From Alphaproteobacteria bacterium (GTDB lineage: Bacteria > Pseudomonadota > Alphaproteobacteria > UBA9655), in assembly GCA_019746105.1 (NCBI GenBank), contig JAIESK010000032.1, positions 1-32,362 on the forward strand: 32,362 bases of DNA, written 5' to 3'. Below the pieces are notes generated by a model, which worked only from the letters and a program-made list of their open reading frames with translations, ran no database searches and was not told the origin of the DNA. Each line of letters starts with the position of its first letter. Positions within the stretch are counted from its first letter, which is position 1. Below are positions 1-8,547 of the stretch, in pieces. Position numbers and translations under genes: made by a program.

Positions 1-3000
1 ACGCCTGCAAAGGTACCAGCTGCGGCTTGGTTAAAGACAAGAGCCGCATTGTCAACAATGTTTCCTGTAAGGCTTGTCGTGTTTCCAGTAAGAGTTCCTC
101 CAGTAATTGTGGTCCCTCCCGTGTAGGTATTGGCACCTAAAAGGGTGAAAGTTCCCGCTCCTGTTTTTGTTAATCCCCCTGCGCCAGATATAATGCCTGA
201 ATAGGTCGTACTTGTGTTGTTTCCACCCGTCGTTAAATTAAAAGCATTTAGAGTGACGCCTCCATTGCCGGCGAGTGAGCCGATGGTTTGGTTGGCTGTG
301 AGATTAAAGACTCCGGGGTTTGTGACCGTAAGAGCTGTAGCCGTGGGGACAGTTCCTTGAAGAATTCCTCCATTAACTGTTGTGACACCGGTATAGGTAT
401 TTGCGCCTGAAAGGGTGAGGTTTCCAGCCCCTGATTTTGTAAAAGTCCCCGTTCCGTTAATGATGCCTGCAAAAGTGCCAGCTGAGGTTTGGTTAAAGAC
501 AAGAGCTGCATTATCAACAATGTTTCCTGTAAGGCTTGTGGTGTTTCCTGTAAGAATTCCTGCAGTAATTGTGGTGCCACCCGTGTAGGTATTGGTACCT
601 GAAAGGGTAAGGTTTCCAGCCCCTAACTTTGCAAAGGCTCCCGTTCCGCTGATGTTCCCTGTAAAAGTACCAGCGGCAGCTTGGTCAAAAACAAGAGCCG
701 CATTATCAACAATATTTCCTGTAAGGCTTGTGGTGTTTCCTGTAAGAGTCCCCTCGGTAACTGTGGTGCCACCCGTGTAGGTGTTGGTGCCTGAAAGGGT
801 GAGGTTCCCAGCGCCTAACTTTGTAAAGGTACCCGTTCCACTAATGTCCCCTGCAAAGGTACCAACGGTAGCGGCAGTTTGGATAAAAACAAGAGCCGCA
901 TTGTCAATAATGTTTCCTGTAAGGCTTGTGGCTTTTCCTGTAAGAGTTCCTGCAGTAATTGTGGTGCCACCCGTGTAGGTGTTGGCGCCTAAAAGGGTGA
1001 AAGTTCCCGCTCCTGTCTTTGTTAACCCCCCTGCACCAGATAGAATGCCTGAATAGGTCGTGCTTGTGTTGTCTCCACCTGTCGTTAAGTTAAAGGCATT
1101 TAAAGTGACGCCTCCATTTCCAGAGAGAGAGCCGATGGTTTGGCTGGCCGTGAGATTAAAGACACCTGGATTTGTGACTGTAAGAGCTGTAGCAGTAGGA
1201 ATAGTTCCTTGAAGGATCCCTCCATTAACTGTTGTAACACCGGTATAGGTATTTGCGCCTGAAAGGGTGAGGTTTCCAGCCCCTGATTTTGTAAAACTCC
1301 CCGTTCCGCTGATGTCCCCTGCAAAAGTGCCAGCAGCAGCTTGATCAAAAGCAAGAGCCGCATTGTCAATAATGTTTCCTGTAAGGCTTGTCGTGTTTCC
1401 TCTAAGAGTTCCTGCAGTAATTGTGGTACCACCCGTGTAGGTATTGGTACCTGAAAGGGTGAGGTTTCCAGCGCCTAACTTTGTAAAGCTTCCTGCCCCG
1501 CTGATGTTCCCTGCAAAGGTGGAATCTGCGGCTTGATCAAACACAACGGCTGTTGCATTGCTCATGCCACCCGTTAAGTTAGTCGTATCGCCCGTGAAGG
1601 TCAGAGTTCCTGCAGTAATTGTGGTGCTACCCGTGTAGGTGTTGACACCTGAAAGGGTGAGATTTTCGGCGCCTAATTTTGTAAAGCTGCCCGTTCCGCT
1701 GATGACGCCTGCAAAGGTATCAGCTGTGGCTTGATCAAAAACAAGAGCCGCATTGTCAGTAATATTTCCTGTAAGGCCTGTCGTGTTTCCTCTAAGAGTT
1801 CCACCAGTAATTGTGGTTCCTCCCGTGTAGGTGTTGGCGCCTAAAAGGGTGAAAGTTCCCGTTCCTGTCTTTGTTAATCCCCCTGTGCCAGACATGATAC
1901 CTGCATAGGTCGTGCTTGTGTTATTTCCGCCCGTCGTTAAGCTAAAGGCATTTAAAGTGACGTCTCCATCTCCAGAGAGAGAGCCGATGGTTTGGCTGGC
2001 CGTGAGATTAAAGACACCTGGATTTGTGACTGTAAGAGCTGTAGCAGTAGTAATAGTTCCTTGAAGGATCCCTCCATTAACCGTTGTAGTGCCTGTATAG
2101 GTGTTTGCACCTGAAAGGGTGAGGATCCCAGTATCAGACTTTGTAAGGGTTCCTCCTCCACTGATAATTTTTCCAAAGCTGGAATTGGCTGCTTGATCAA
2201 ACACCACAGCCGTTGCATTGCTCATATTTCCTGTTAAGCCAGCTGTATCTCCTGTGAAGGTTAATGTTCCTCCGCTGATTGTTGTCAGACCTCCATAAGT
2301 ATTGGCGCCTGAAAGAGTGAGATTTCCAATTCCTAATTTTGTAAAGCTCCCCGTTCCACTGATGTCCCCTGCAAAAGTACCAGCGGCGGCTTGGTCAAAA
2401 ACAAGAGCCGCATCGTCAACGATATTCCCTGTAAGGCTTGTGGTATTTCCTGTAAGAGTTCCGCCAGTAATTGTGGTGCCCCCCGTGTAGGTATTGCCAC
2501 CTGAAATAAGGGTGAGGTTTCCAGCACCTGACTTTGTAAGAGTTCCCGCCCCGCTGATGTTCCCTGCAAAGGTGGAATCTGCGGCTTGATCAAACACAAC
2601 TGCTGTTGCATTGCTCATGCCACCCGTTAAGTTGGTCGTATCACCCGTAAAGGTCAGAGTTCCAGCATTGATTGTTGTGATTCCTCCATAAAAAAGGTTA
2701 GCGCCACCAAGAATCAGAGTTCCAGTGCCTGTCTTTGTGAGAGCGCCTGTACCTCCAATATTTCCGTTAAAGGTTGTTGTGATTCCTGGTGAGACATTAA
2801 AGGTTCCGCCGCCAGCATTTAAGGTAATGCCCCGGGCACTTGTAAAGGTTGCTGTTGTTTGAAGTGTCCCGTCATCGAGTGTTAAATTATTAGTTGAAGA
2901 GTCATCTCCAATTCCATTAACGGCCGCGATGGAGATGGTTCCCCCAGTATCAATTGTTGTGTCGTGGGTGTAGGTATTCGCTCCTGAAAGGGTGAGAATT

Positions 3001-3962
3001 CCAATATTAGACTTTGTAAGAGTCCCACTCCCACTGATGATTCCTCCAAAGCTGGAATTGCTTGCTTGGTTAAAGATAAGAGCCGCATTGTCAATAATAT
3101 TGCCCGAAAGTCCTGAAGTATTCCCCGTGAAGGTCAGAGTTCCCCCACTAATTGTTGTATTCCCTCCATAAGTGTTGATGCCACTAAGAGTTAGTGTATG
3201 TGTTCCTATTTTAGTGAGTGCTCCTGTTCCACTAATAGCCCCGCTGATGTTATCGTTTGTGTTAAGGTTACCGAGAGTTAAAGTCGTAGATCCCAACACA
3301 ACAGGACCTGAACCTGAAAGCGATCCAATGCTTATTCCCGTACTCATTCCAGAAACGTTAACGCCATTGTTGATGCCTGCTGCAGCATTGTTAATGATTG
3401 TTGCATTATCCGCTGTCGCAAAATTTTGAAAAATAACTTGTGCAGTGTCGTTAATATGAGTGAGACTATTATTTCCTGCATCTGAAAGAGCCGCGAAAGT
3501 TAATGTACTATTCGCATTAACGTTAAATATTGGAGGGAATGCACCAGTAACTCCGGCAGCGTTGAGAGTAAACTGCCTGGTGGTTAATGGAATCGATAAT
3601 CCTATGTCAAAGGTGTAAGTGACGAATGATGAAAACGCCACTTCTCCTACAGTGTTGGCCCCTACTTTAGAAAAAGTAATAGTGTTTGGAAAATTTCCAG
3701 TAAAAAGACCACGATCGGAAGGTCCGGATGGTATTCCATTAGACCAGTTGCCGGGTTTATTCCAATCACCAGTTCCACCGTTGACCCAGGTACTATCAGT
3801 TGCGTAGACTTCGTGCAGAGAGATCGGACTTAAACAAAAAGTCAATGTGATCAACACGCGTCTGCTGGATGTTATCAGTGGCTGCGTACATCTTTTGATG
3901 GGATTTAAAAAAAGAATTGGAAACAAGCGCAAATGTATTGCACTGAATGAAAGGATCTTCAT
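1..3962 (-). CDS. Giant autotransporter-type protein with PATR beta-strand repeats (5' part; C-terminus beyond left edge)
   Basis: Reading the minus strand from the ATG at 3962 gives 1,320 codons without a stop up to the window edge. Residues 1-54 look like a long signal peptide: a basic, partly hydrophobic N-terminus, then a hydrophobic stretch ending in VYA before TDST. Residues 55 to about 240 are Asn/Thr/Ser-rich and not obviously repeated. From about residue 240 onward the protein is made of repeats with the consensus GAGNLTLSGANTYTGGTT, then an ITxGTL strand and a NAALVFDQAAAGTFAG segment. This is the autotransporter-associated beta-strand (PATR) signature, which forms a right-handed beta-helix passenger. 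The C-terminal beta-barrel expected for a type V secreted protein would lie off the left edge and cannot be confirmed. Upstream is a weak AGGGAC ribosome site. A GTG at codon 36 could give a shorter signal peptide. A surface adhesin or host-interaction role is inferred from the family. Confidence 0.88.
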   Translation of the reverse strand, partial: MKILSFSAIHLRLFPILFLNPIKRCTQPLITSSRRVLITLTFCLSPISLHEVYATDSTWVNGGTGDWNKPGNWSNGIPSGPSDRGLFTGNFPNTITFSKVGANTVGEVAFSSFVTYTFDIGLSIPLTTRQFTLNAAGVTGAFPPIFNVNANSTLTFAALSDAGNNSLTHINDTAQVIFQNFATADNATIINNAAAGINNGVNVSGMSTGISIGSLSGSGPVVLGSTTLTLGNLNTNDNISGAISGTGALTKIGTHTLTLSGINTYGGNTTISGGTLTFTGNTSGLSGNIIDNAALIFNQASNSSFGGIISGSGTLTKSNIGILTLSGANTYTHDTTIDTGGTISIAAVNGIGDDSSTNNLTLDDGTLQTTATFTSARGITLNAGGGTFNVSPGITTTFNGNIGGTGALTKTGTGTLILGGANLFYGGITTINAGTLTFTGDTTNLTGGMSNATAVVFDQAADSTFAGNISGAGTLTKSGAGNLTLISGGNTYTGGTTITGGTLTGNTTSLTGNIVDDAALVFDQAAAGTFAGDISGTGSFTKLGIGNLTLSGANTYGGLTTISGGTLTFTGDTAGLTGNMSNATAVVFDQAANSSFGKIISGGGTLTKSDTGILTLSGANTYTGTTTVNGGILQGTITTATALTVTNPGVFNLTASQTIGSLSGDGDVTLNAFSLTTGGNNTSTTYAGIMSGTGGLTKTGTGTFTLLGANTYTGGTTITGGTLRGNTTGLTGNITDNAALVFDQATADTFAGVISGTGSFTKLGAENLTLSGVNTYTGSTTITAGTLTFTGDTTNLTGGMSNATAVVFDQAADSTFAGNISGAGSFTKLGAGNLTLSGTNTYTGGTTITAGTLRGNTTSLTGNIIDNAALAFDQAAAGTFAGDISGTGSFTKSGAGNLTLSGANTYTGVTTVNGGILQGTIPTATALTVTNPGVFNLTASQTIGSLSGNGGVTLNAFNLTTGGDNTSTTYSGILSGAGGLTKTGAGTFTLLGANTYTGGTTITAGTLTGKATSLTGNIIDNAALVFIQTAATVGTFAGDISGTGTFTKLGAGNLTLSGTNTYTGGTTVTEGTLTGNTTSLTGNIVDNAALVFDQAAAGTFTGNISGTGAFAKLGAGNLTLSGTNTYTGGTTITAGILTGNTTSLTGNIVDNAALVFNQTSAGTFAGIINGTGTFTKSGAGNLTLSGANTYTGVTTVNGGILQGTVPTATALTVTNPGVFNLTANQTIGSLAGNGGVTLNAFNLTTGGNNTSTTYSGIISGAGGLTKTGAGTFTLLGANTYTGGTTITGGTLTGNTTSLTGNIVDNAALVFNQAAAGTFAG
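121..2685 (-). repeat. 852-bp tandem super-repeat inside the PATR gene
   Basis: A landmark (GTGTAGGT on the plus strand, antisense of the TYTG codons) recurs at 121, 973 and 1825, exactly 852 bp apart. A second landmark (GTATAGGT or GTATAGGTG) recurs at 391, 1243 and 2095, also 852 bp apart. Each unit contains one 270-bp module and three 192- or 198-bp modules. Units 1 and 2 are very similar by eye; the third is more diverged and about 9 bp longer. All lengths are multiples of three, so unit gain or loss keeps the frame. Further diverged modules continue to about 3230. Confidence 0.85.
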
Positions 3963-4063
3963 GGTCCCTGTCCCTATTTTTTTATTTATTACCTCTCTTC
4001 CTATCTGATTTTGGGACAAAAATCAAAAGGAATATCAGAGTTTTTGGCGAAAATCCTAGGAAA

Positions 4064-5629
4064 CTACAAACTGACCTGAGGGTGAGTGTTGGTAGCTGAG
4101 ACCTTTAAGGAGCGAATTCCCCATAGGGTAAAGCCTGCTGAGGTTAAGGCAGCAAAAGCGCCAATGATCATGTTGATAGAAAAACCATAAACAAAAGCTT
4201 CATCAATAGACTGTAGAAGAAAAGGAATTTGTTCTGCAGAAAAACTGGTCAGCTGGTTTGCCGAATGGTCCACTTTAGCAATAACTTCTTCCAGTTGGCG
4301 ATGTTGCCATGAAAAAAGAGTCATTCCCTTTTCTTGGGTAATATTCCAAAGGTAATCCCGTCCGAACATAACCACAAAGCTTGTAGAGAGAATAATGCTT
4401 AAGGTATTGCCCACCATCATGAACATCATAAAAACGCCGGAAGCTACGTTTAAATCTTCCTGTGGCACAGAGCGCATCATAGCCGTGCTGCAAGCCGTGA
4501 AGTACATGCCTAAACCTGTGCCCACACAAAAGAGACTTGTCACAACGTAGGAAAGGGAAGAATTCACATTTAAAAAGGCCATCATCGCCATGGCCAATGA
4601 GGTAAGCAAGGCTCCAAACACCATGGGACCACGGATGCCAAAGGTATCAATCATCTTTCCACCAATAGGGGAAAGAAAGCCCATGCTGATAGTCATTGAG
4701 ATAAAAATAAGGCCTGCCTGATAACTGGTATAATGCAATGTATTTTGTAGGTAGAGACCCATCAATACCAGCACCATGGAAAAATTAATGGCCATGAAAA
4801 ATTCACCCAAAGCGGCAGCCATATAAGCTTTGTTTCGGAAAAGATGAGGCGGCACCATACGGAAGTGTTGTACACGATCTCGCAGGTAATAAGCACCTAA
4901 AAGGCAGAATCCCAAAGCACCAGTTCCCCAGAGTAAAGGACTTTGTAGGCCCCACACTTCAATTTGGTTTAGGGCATATACACAAAGGCAAAGTCCTGTA
5001 CTTAAAAGAAGAGTGCCTAAAATATCAACTTTCTGTTTTTTGGAAGCTACTTCATCTTTTTGAGAATAGAGCAAAAGAGTAGCAATGACCAAGAAGCCCA
5101 AAGGAATGTTAACATAAAAAATCCAACGCCAGCTGAGCTCTTGAATAATAAATCCCGCAAGAGTAGGACCTGTGGCAAGGCCAAAGCCAGCAAAAGAGAG
5201 AATAACTCCCATGACAAAGCCTTGTCTTTCAGGAGAAGCAGTTGTGAAGACAAAAGCCCAGGCCGGAGCTGAAAAAATTGCAGCACCAATGCCTTGTAGG
5301 GCGCGTCCGAGGATTAGGACTTCAAGAGACTGACCAAGACCCGCAAGACAAGAGCCCCCCATAAAGATAAGAAGGCCTGCAATAAGGGCATTGCGCTTTC
5401 CATAAATGTCAGCTAGGCGTCCTGCGGGAATGACAAAAGCTGCCCATACCAAAACATAAGCGCTGAGGAGCCATTGAAGATTATTCAGATCTGTCTGGAT
5501 TTCCTCTGCAATGGGAACCAAGGTCAGATTCACGGCTGTGTAGTCGATATTGAGGATGAAAATCAAGACGCCGACAGCAAGGAGAACGATCCAAGATCTC
5601 AAGGAAATGGGCTGGGAATGGGAGTGCAT
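4064..5629 (-). CDS. MFS multidrug efflux transporter, DHA2 (EmrB/QacA) family, 14 TM
   Basis: This is an inner-membrane proton-coupled exporter of the drug:H+ antiporter-2 family. The sequence shows an N-terminal hydrophobic segment with the NIDYTAVNLTLVPI pattern, motif A (GRLADIYGKRNAL), the ALQGIGAAI segment, and motif C plus the family signature GPTLAGFIIQELSWRWIFY followed by VNIPLGF. About 14 hydrophobic segments and 521 residues fit the family. I chose the ATG at 5629 (MHSHSQ) because GGAG lies 8 bases upstream. An in-frame ATG at 5668 would add 13 residues but has no ribosome site and sits only 6 bases after the brnQ stop. The gene follows brnQ on the same strand, probably in one transcript. 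The substrate cannot be told from sequence. No membrane-fusion partner (EmrA) is adjacent. Confidence 0.9.
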   Translation of the reverse strand: MHSHSQPISLRSWIVLLAVGVLIFILNIDYTAVNLTLVPIAEEIQTDLNNLQWLLSAYVLVWAAFVIPAGRLADIYGKRNALIAGLLIFMGGSCLAGLGQSLEVLILGRALQGIGAAIFSAPAWAFVFTTASPERQGFVMGVILSFAGFGLATGPTLAGFIIQELSWRWIFYVNIPLGFLVIATLLLYSQKDEVASKKQKVDILGTLLLSTGLCLCVYALNQIEVWGLQSPLLWGTGALGFCLLGAYYLRDRVQHFRMVPPHLFRNKAYMAAALGEFFMAINFSMVLVLMGLYLQNTLHYTSYQAGLIFISMTISMGFLSPIGGKMIDTFGIRGPMVFGALLTSLAMAMMAFLNVNSSLSYVVTSLFCVGTGLGMYFTACSTAMMRSVPQEDLNVASGVFMMFMMVGNTLSIILSTSFVVMFGRDYLWNITQEKGMTLFSWQHRQLEEVIAKVDHSANQLTSFSAEQIPFLLQSIDEAFVYGFSINMIIGAFAALTSAGFTLWGIRSLKVSATNTHPQVSL

Positions 5630-5674
5630 TGAATTATCTCCATTGTAAATAAGGGAGACAGAATACATGAAACT

Positions 5675-6823
5675 TTAACTTATGGAAATCTCATTTTTTG
5701 CGATTTGAGGTTTTGCAAAACGGGTTTGGCGCCAGGCCCAGGTGGTGATGTTGAGAAGAGTCAAGCCAATCAACAAGGGATAAAGATAGGACAAGATGGG
5801 CGTAAGAAAGCTTACGATGCCGCTGAAGCCAAGATTAGACATAAAAAAAGTAACAATGCAGGTAAGGATAAGACAATGAAGACGTTGCAGACGCTTTTTA
5901 AAGATGTGTTCAAAGAGATAATCAGAGAAAACGGTTGTGAGGGCTACAACCGTTGTTAAGCAGGATAAGATGATGGCTACAGAAACCAAGTTTCCTCCGA
6001 AATTCCCCAAGGTAAGGTAAGCAATGACACTCAAAAACTGCTCAGGGGCATTTTGACCAAGGTCATTGGCAAAGGTGGCACCTAGATAGATTAAGGCAAA
6101 GTAGATTGCAAAAAGAAGGCCTGAGCCAATCAGAATGGCATAAAGGGAAAGCCAAAAGGGAGAGCCGTTTGTCTCGACGTTGAAGTTAACTTGGAAATGG
6201 CGAACGATGACCGTTGCGAAAAAGAAAGAAGCTAAAAGATCCATCATTTGATAGCCCTTTGAAACACCATCTTCAAAGGCAGCAGAAGCGGCCATGGTTC
6301 CTGTTTCTGGCGTGGTTGCAAAGAGAAGACCAAAAAAAAGGATTAACCCTACGGAAAGTATTTTTGCAGGCGCAAGGATGGCACCCATCAACGGCACCAC
6401 TTGATTTTCATTAAGGCACAAAAGAAATACCACCCCTGTCATGATAAAACTAAATCCCATTAAGGGAAATGTGGGGAACAACATGGAAAAGCTTCCAAAA
6501 GCAACCGTGAGGCAACGAGGCAGAGCACCAAAGGGACCCATTAATAAAAGAAGGAAAAGAATTAAAAGAAAGGCGGGGATTTTTCCAAAACGATCAAAAA
6601 AATCTTGATAATTACCATTGTAAATGAGGGTGGCTATTAAACCTAAAAGAGGAACAAGAATACCTGTTAACGCGAGACCAGAAAAAGCAGGAAGAAAAGA
6701 ACTAGTGGCGAGTTTTCCTGCTTCGAGAGGGAAAATCAGGTTTCCTGCCCCAAAAAACATGGCAAAAATGGCGAATCCTCCCGTCAGAACAGCCATTACT
6801 TTTTTCAAACCTGCACCAGACAA
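5675..6823 (-). CDS. brnQ: Branched-chain amino acid permease, BrnQ/LIVCS family
   Basis: Sodium- or proton-coupled uptake of Leu/Ile/Val across the inner membrane is the known role of this family. The N-terminus carries the hallmark FAIFAMFFGAGNLIFPLEAG, and the GPFGALPRCLTVAFG segment is also typical; about 11-12 hydrophobic helices follow. At 382 residues it is somewhat shorter than typical BrnQ (about 430), mainly at the C-terminus. The start is a TTG at 6823, with AAAAGG 11 bases upstream; an in-frame stop lies just before that. A downstream ATG would cut into the first helix, so TTG is preferred but not certain. It is first in a minus-strand pair with the DHA2 exporter. Import of host amino acids would fit an intracellular bacterium (inference). 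Confidence 0.9.
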   Translation of the reverse strand: MSGAGLKKVMAVLTGGFAIFAMFFGAGNLIFPLEAGKLATSSFLPAFSGLALTGILVPLLGLIATLIYNGNYQDFFDRFGKIPAFLLILFLLLLMGPFGALPRCLTVAFGSFSMLFPTFPLMGFSFIMTGVVFLLCLNENQVVPLMGAILAPAKILSVGLILFFGLLFATTPETGTMAASAAFEDGVSKGYQMMDLLASFFFATVIVRHFQVNFNVETNGSPFWLSLYAILIGSGLLFAIYFALIYLGATFANDLGQNAPEQFLSVIAYLTLGNFGGNLVSVAIILSCLTTVVALTTVFSDYLFEHIFKKRLQRLHCLILTCIVTFFMSNLGFSGIVSFLTPILSYLYPLLIGLTLLNITTWAWRQTRFAKPQIAKNEISIS

Positions 6824-6843
6824 TTTAATAATAACCTTTTAAA

Positions 6844-6856
6844 ATTCTTTAAGAAT
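6844..6856. promoter_or_regulatory. 13-bp palindrome upstream of brnQ
   Basis: ATTCTT and AAGAAT form a perfect inverted repeat with a one-base centre, 21 bases upstream of the brnQ start. The position would suit an operator or a 5'-UTR hairpin, but AT-rich palindromes of this size also occur by chance. Confidence 0.22.
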
Positions 6857-6966
6857 ATCTAGTATGTAGTGTCATAAATGATGAATTGCAAGAATTTTTC
6901 TCAGAGTTGCAGAGGGGAAGGGTATATACATCTGCTTGAAGATACCTTGTTTAAACACTCTTAATT

Positions 6967-7030
6967 GTTATTCCCGCAAAAGCGGGAATCCAAGAAATGA
7001 CTGGATCCCCGCCTACGTGAGGATGACATT
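6967..7030. repeat. REP-like palindromic intergenic element
   Basis: ATTCCCGC (6970-6977) and GCGGGAAT (6982-6989) form a perfect 8-bp stem around AAAA. Then come ATCCA, an ATGACTGGATCC segment and the imperfect second arm CCCGCCTACGTGAGGATGACA. The outer ends TGTTAT and ATGACA are nearly inverted. This matches the well-known type of small dispersed element read as TGTCATTCCCGC...GGGAATCCAG in many proteobacteria. It explains a short spurious reading frame containing YSRKSGNPRNDWIPAYVRMT. Confidence 0.7.
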
Positions 7031-7083
7031 GAATAGGCATGGACATAAGGTGTTCATGTCGAATAGATATAGCTGTCTGATCT

Positions 7084-7629
7084 CTATTCGTCGCTGCTTT
7101 TTGTTAAGAGCTCTAAACGTTCAGTAATTTCTTTTCTTTTTTGCGCAATCACACTCATACGATCTTCTAATTGTCTCACTGCTCCTCTTCTCTGCTCAGA
7201 AAGATCGCAGGGATCAAATGTGACGTAGGGGGTTTGATAAAGAGGAATCTTTCTAATTAAAAGATCTATTTGATATTCGATCTCGAACTGTTCGTTTAAA
7301 GCTGCTAACAGCGTAGAAAGCTCAACTTCGTTTTTATCCTCTATGGCTTGAAATGGATCCAAAGAGCTTCTTTTGCGAGTTAATTCTGTAATCTCTTTTT
7401 TGACTAATTGAAGTTGTTCTGGTGAGGGTGGCTCTAGCTCTGTCATGATGTCCACGTGCTGACCACGACTAACAGTGCATCCACTTGCACTTGGCATGGA
7501 TATGTTGTCCATCCTTTGAGGGCAAGATTTTGGTGCAAAATCATCTTCGTCGAGCATGGCAAAAGCAGGAATTGAAAGGCAAATTGTTACTGCTGTTAAA
7601 GAAAGAGTTGAAAGTGTTTTTTTGATCAT
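7084..7629 (-). CDS. Exported hypothetical protein, 181 aa, coiled-coil C-terminal half
   Basis: I do not recognise a family. Residues 1-24 are a clear Sec signal peptide (MIKK start, hydrophobic core, IPAFA before MLDEDD). The mature protein has three Cys residues (in KSCPQR, SGCTVS and FDPCDL) that could form disulfides in the periplasm. A charged helical region (about residues 69-93) and a C-terminal helix (RRGAVRQLEDRMSVIAQKRK and beyond) look like coiled coil. The ribosome site GGGAG sits about 7 bases before the ATG, so the start is well supported. It is divergent from ubiG across a 154-bp AT-rich gap. It resembles, in kind only, the other small exported coiled-coil proteins of this window. 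Periplasmic, surface or effector roles are all possible. Confidence 0.75.
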   Translation of the reverse strand: MIKKTLSTLSLTAVTICLSIPAFAMLDEDDFAPKSCPQRMDNISMPSASGCTVSRGQHVDIMTELEPPSPEQLQLVKKEITELTRKRSSLDPFQAIEDKNEVELSTLLAALNEQFEIEYQIDLLIRKIPLYQTPYVTFDPCDLSEQRRGAVRQLEDRMSVIAQKRKEITERLELLTKSSDE

Positions 7630-7783
7630 AAAAAATCTCCCTTTTCTAATTAATTTTTACTTTATAAATTACTTATTTTTAAAAGTAAATAAGAAAAAAT
7701 TAAGATTAAGAGGAAATCAATAAGATTTAACTTTTCTCTGCCGTAAAGTTCTGTAGAATGGGCTTAAAGATAAAGAGAAGACA

Positions 7784-8527
7784 ATGATACTCAATACACG
7801 CAACACAGCAGAGTTGGAGCACTTCAAAATCCATAGTGCCACATGGTGGGATGAGGAGGGACCATTTAAGGTGCTCCATGACATCACGCCTTTGCGCATG
7901 TCTTTTGTTAAGGAAAAAATTTGCATTCATTTCAATATTAAGGACAACATTACTCAGCCCTTAAAAGGCTTACGCATTTTAGATGTGGGCTGTGGAGGCG
8001 GGCTTTTGTGTGAGCCGTTGGCGCGTCTCGGCGCCAATGTCACCGGTATTGATCCCCTGAAAGAAAATATCAAAGTTGCCAAAATACATGCTAAGAAGAT
8101 GGGGCTCAAAATCACCTATCTCGACTGCGCTGTGGAAGATTTACCCGCTGATATGCCTCTCTTTGATGTGGTTGTCGCCTCTGAAATTATTGAGCATGTG
8201 GACCATCCTGATGCTTTTCTTAAGGCCTGTGCGGCACGTCTTGCTCCCCATGGGGGGATGATTGTGACCACCTTTAATCGTACCTTGAAATCCTATTTTT
8301 TGGGCATTGTGACTGCCGAATATGTTTTAAAGTGGGCCCCGATGGGGACCCATACTTGGGAAAAATTTATGAAACCTGAAGAATTATCGAAGAAACTTGC
8401 AGGTTTTGGCCTGGGGAATCAAGAGATGACGGGAGTTAGTTTTTCCCCATTTACAAGGTGTTGGGAGTTTACGCCCTCGCTAGATGTGAACTACTTTCTG
8501 TGGGCTGGACGCAGGTCCACCTCTTGA
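7784..8527 (+). CDS. ubiG: Ubiquinone biosynthesis O-methyltransferase UbiG
   Basis: SAM-dependent methyltransferase that performs both O-methylation steps of ubiquinone synthesis. The 247-residue length is normal. The N-terminus has the UbiG-specific WWDEEGPFKVLHDITPLR segment (residues 21-38). Motif I ILDVGCGGGLLCEPLARLG is at 65-83, the acidic ribose-binding residue is in VTGIDP, and a motif II-like FDVVVASEIIEHVDHP and NRTLKSYFLGI are also present. The start ATG has AAGAGAAG a few bases upstream. It stands alone on the plus strand, convergent with the LuxR-type gene at 8548. Its product is the electron acceptor of the Nuo complex encoded about 5 kb downstream. Confidence 0.96.
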   Translation: MILNTRNTAELEHFKIHSATWWDEEGPFKVLHDITPLRMSFVKEKICIHFNIKDNITQPLKGLRILDVGCGGGLLCEPLARLGANVTGIDPLKENIKVAKIHAKKMGLKITYLDCAVEDLPADMPLFDVVVASEIIEHVDHPDAFLKACAARLAPHGGMIVTTFNRTLKSYFLGIVTAEYVLKWAPMGTHTWEKFMKPEELSKKLAGFGLGNQEMTGVSFSPFTRCWEFTPSLDVNYFLWAGRRSTS

Positions 8528-8547
8528 AAGAATAGAAAGAGGTAGAC

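Noticed and set aside
592-978. Two Val/Pro-rich plus-strand frames (and a similar one at 2302-2490)
   Set aside because: They are antisense to the PATR repeats and repeat with the same period; the true minus frame is fully open with a signal peptide and family motifs.
248-3094. Leu/Gln-rich minus-strand frames at 248-580, 1100-1432, 1952-2218, 2333-2611 and 2882-3094
   Set aside because: They are out-of-frame readings of the PATR gene; no ribosome sites, and their periodicity is explained by the 852-bp repeat.
1-3230. Possible CRISPR-like regular repeats
   Set aside because: The repeats are coding, 192-270 bp long, contiguous without unique spacers, and encode a known beta-strand repeat.
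5630-5668. Upstream ATG at 5668 as start of the DHA2 exporter
   Set aside because: No ribosome site, whereas GGAG is correctly placed before the ATG at 5629; the extra residues add nothing conserved.
6936-7127. 63-codon plus-strand frame with YSRKSGNPRNDWIPAYVRMT
   Set aside because: This is a translation of the palindromic element at 6967-7030 and not a protein-coding gene.
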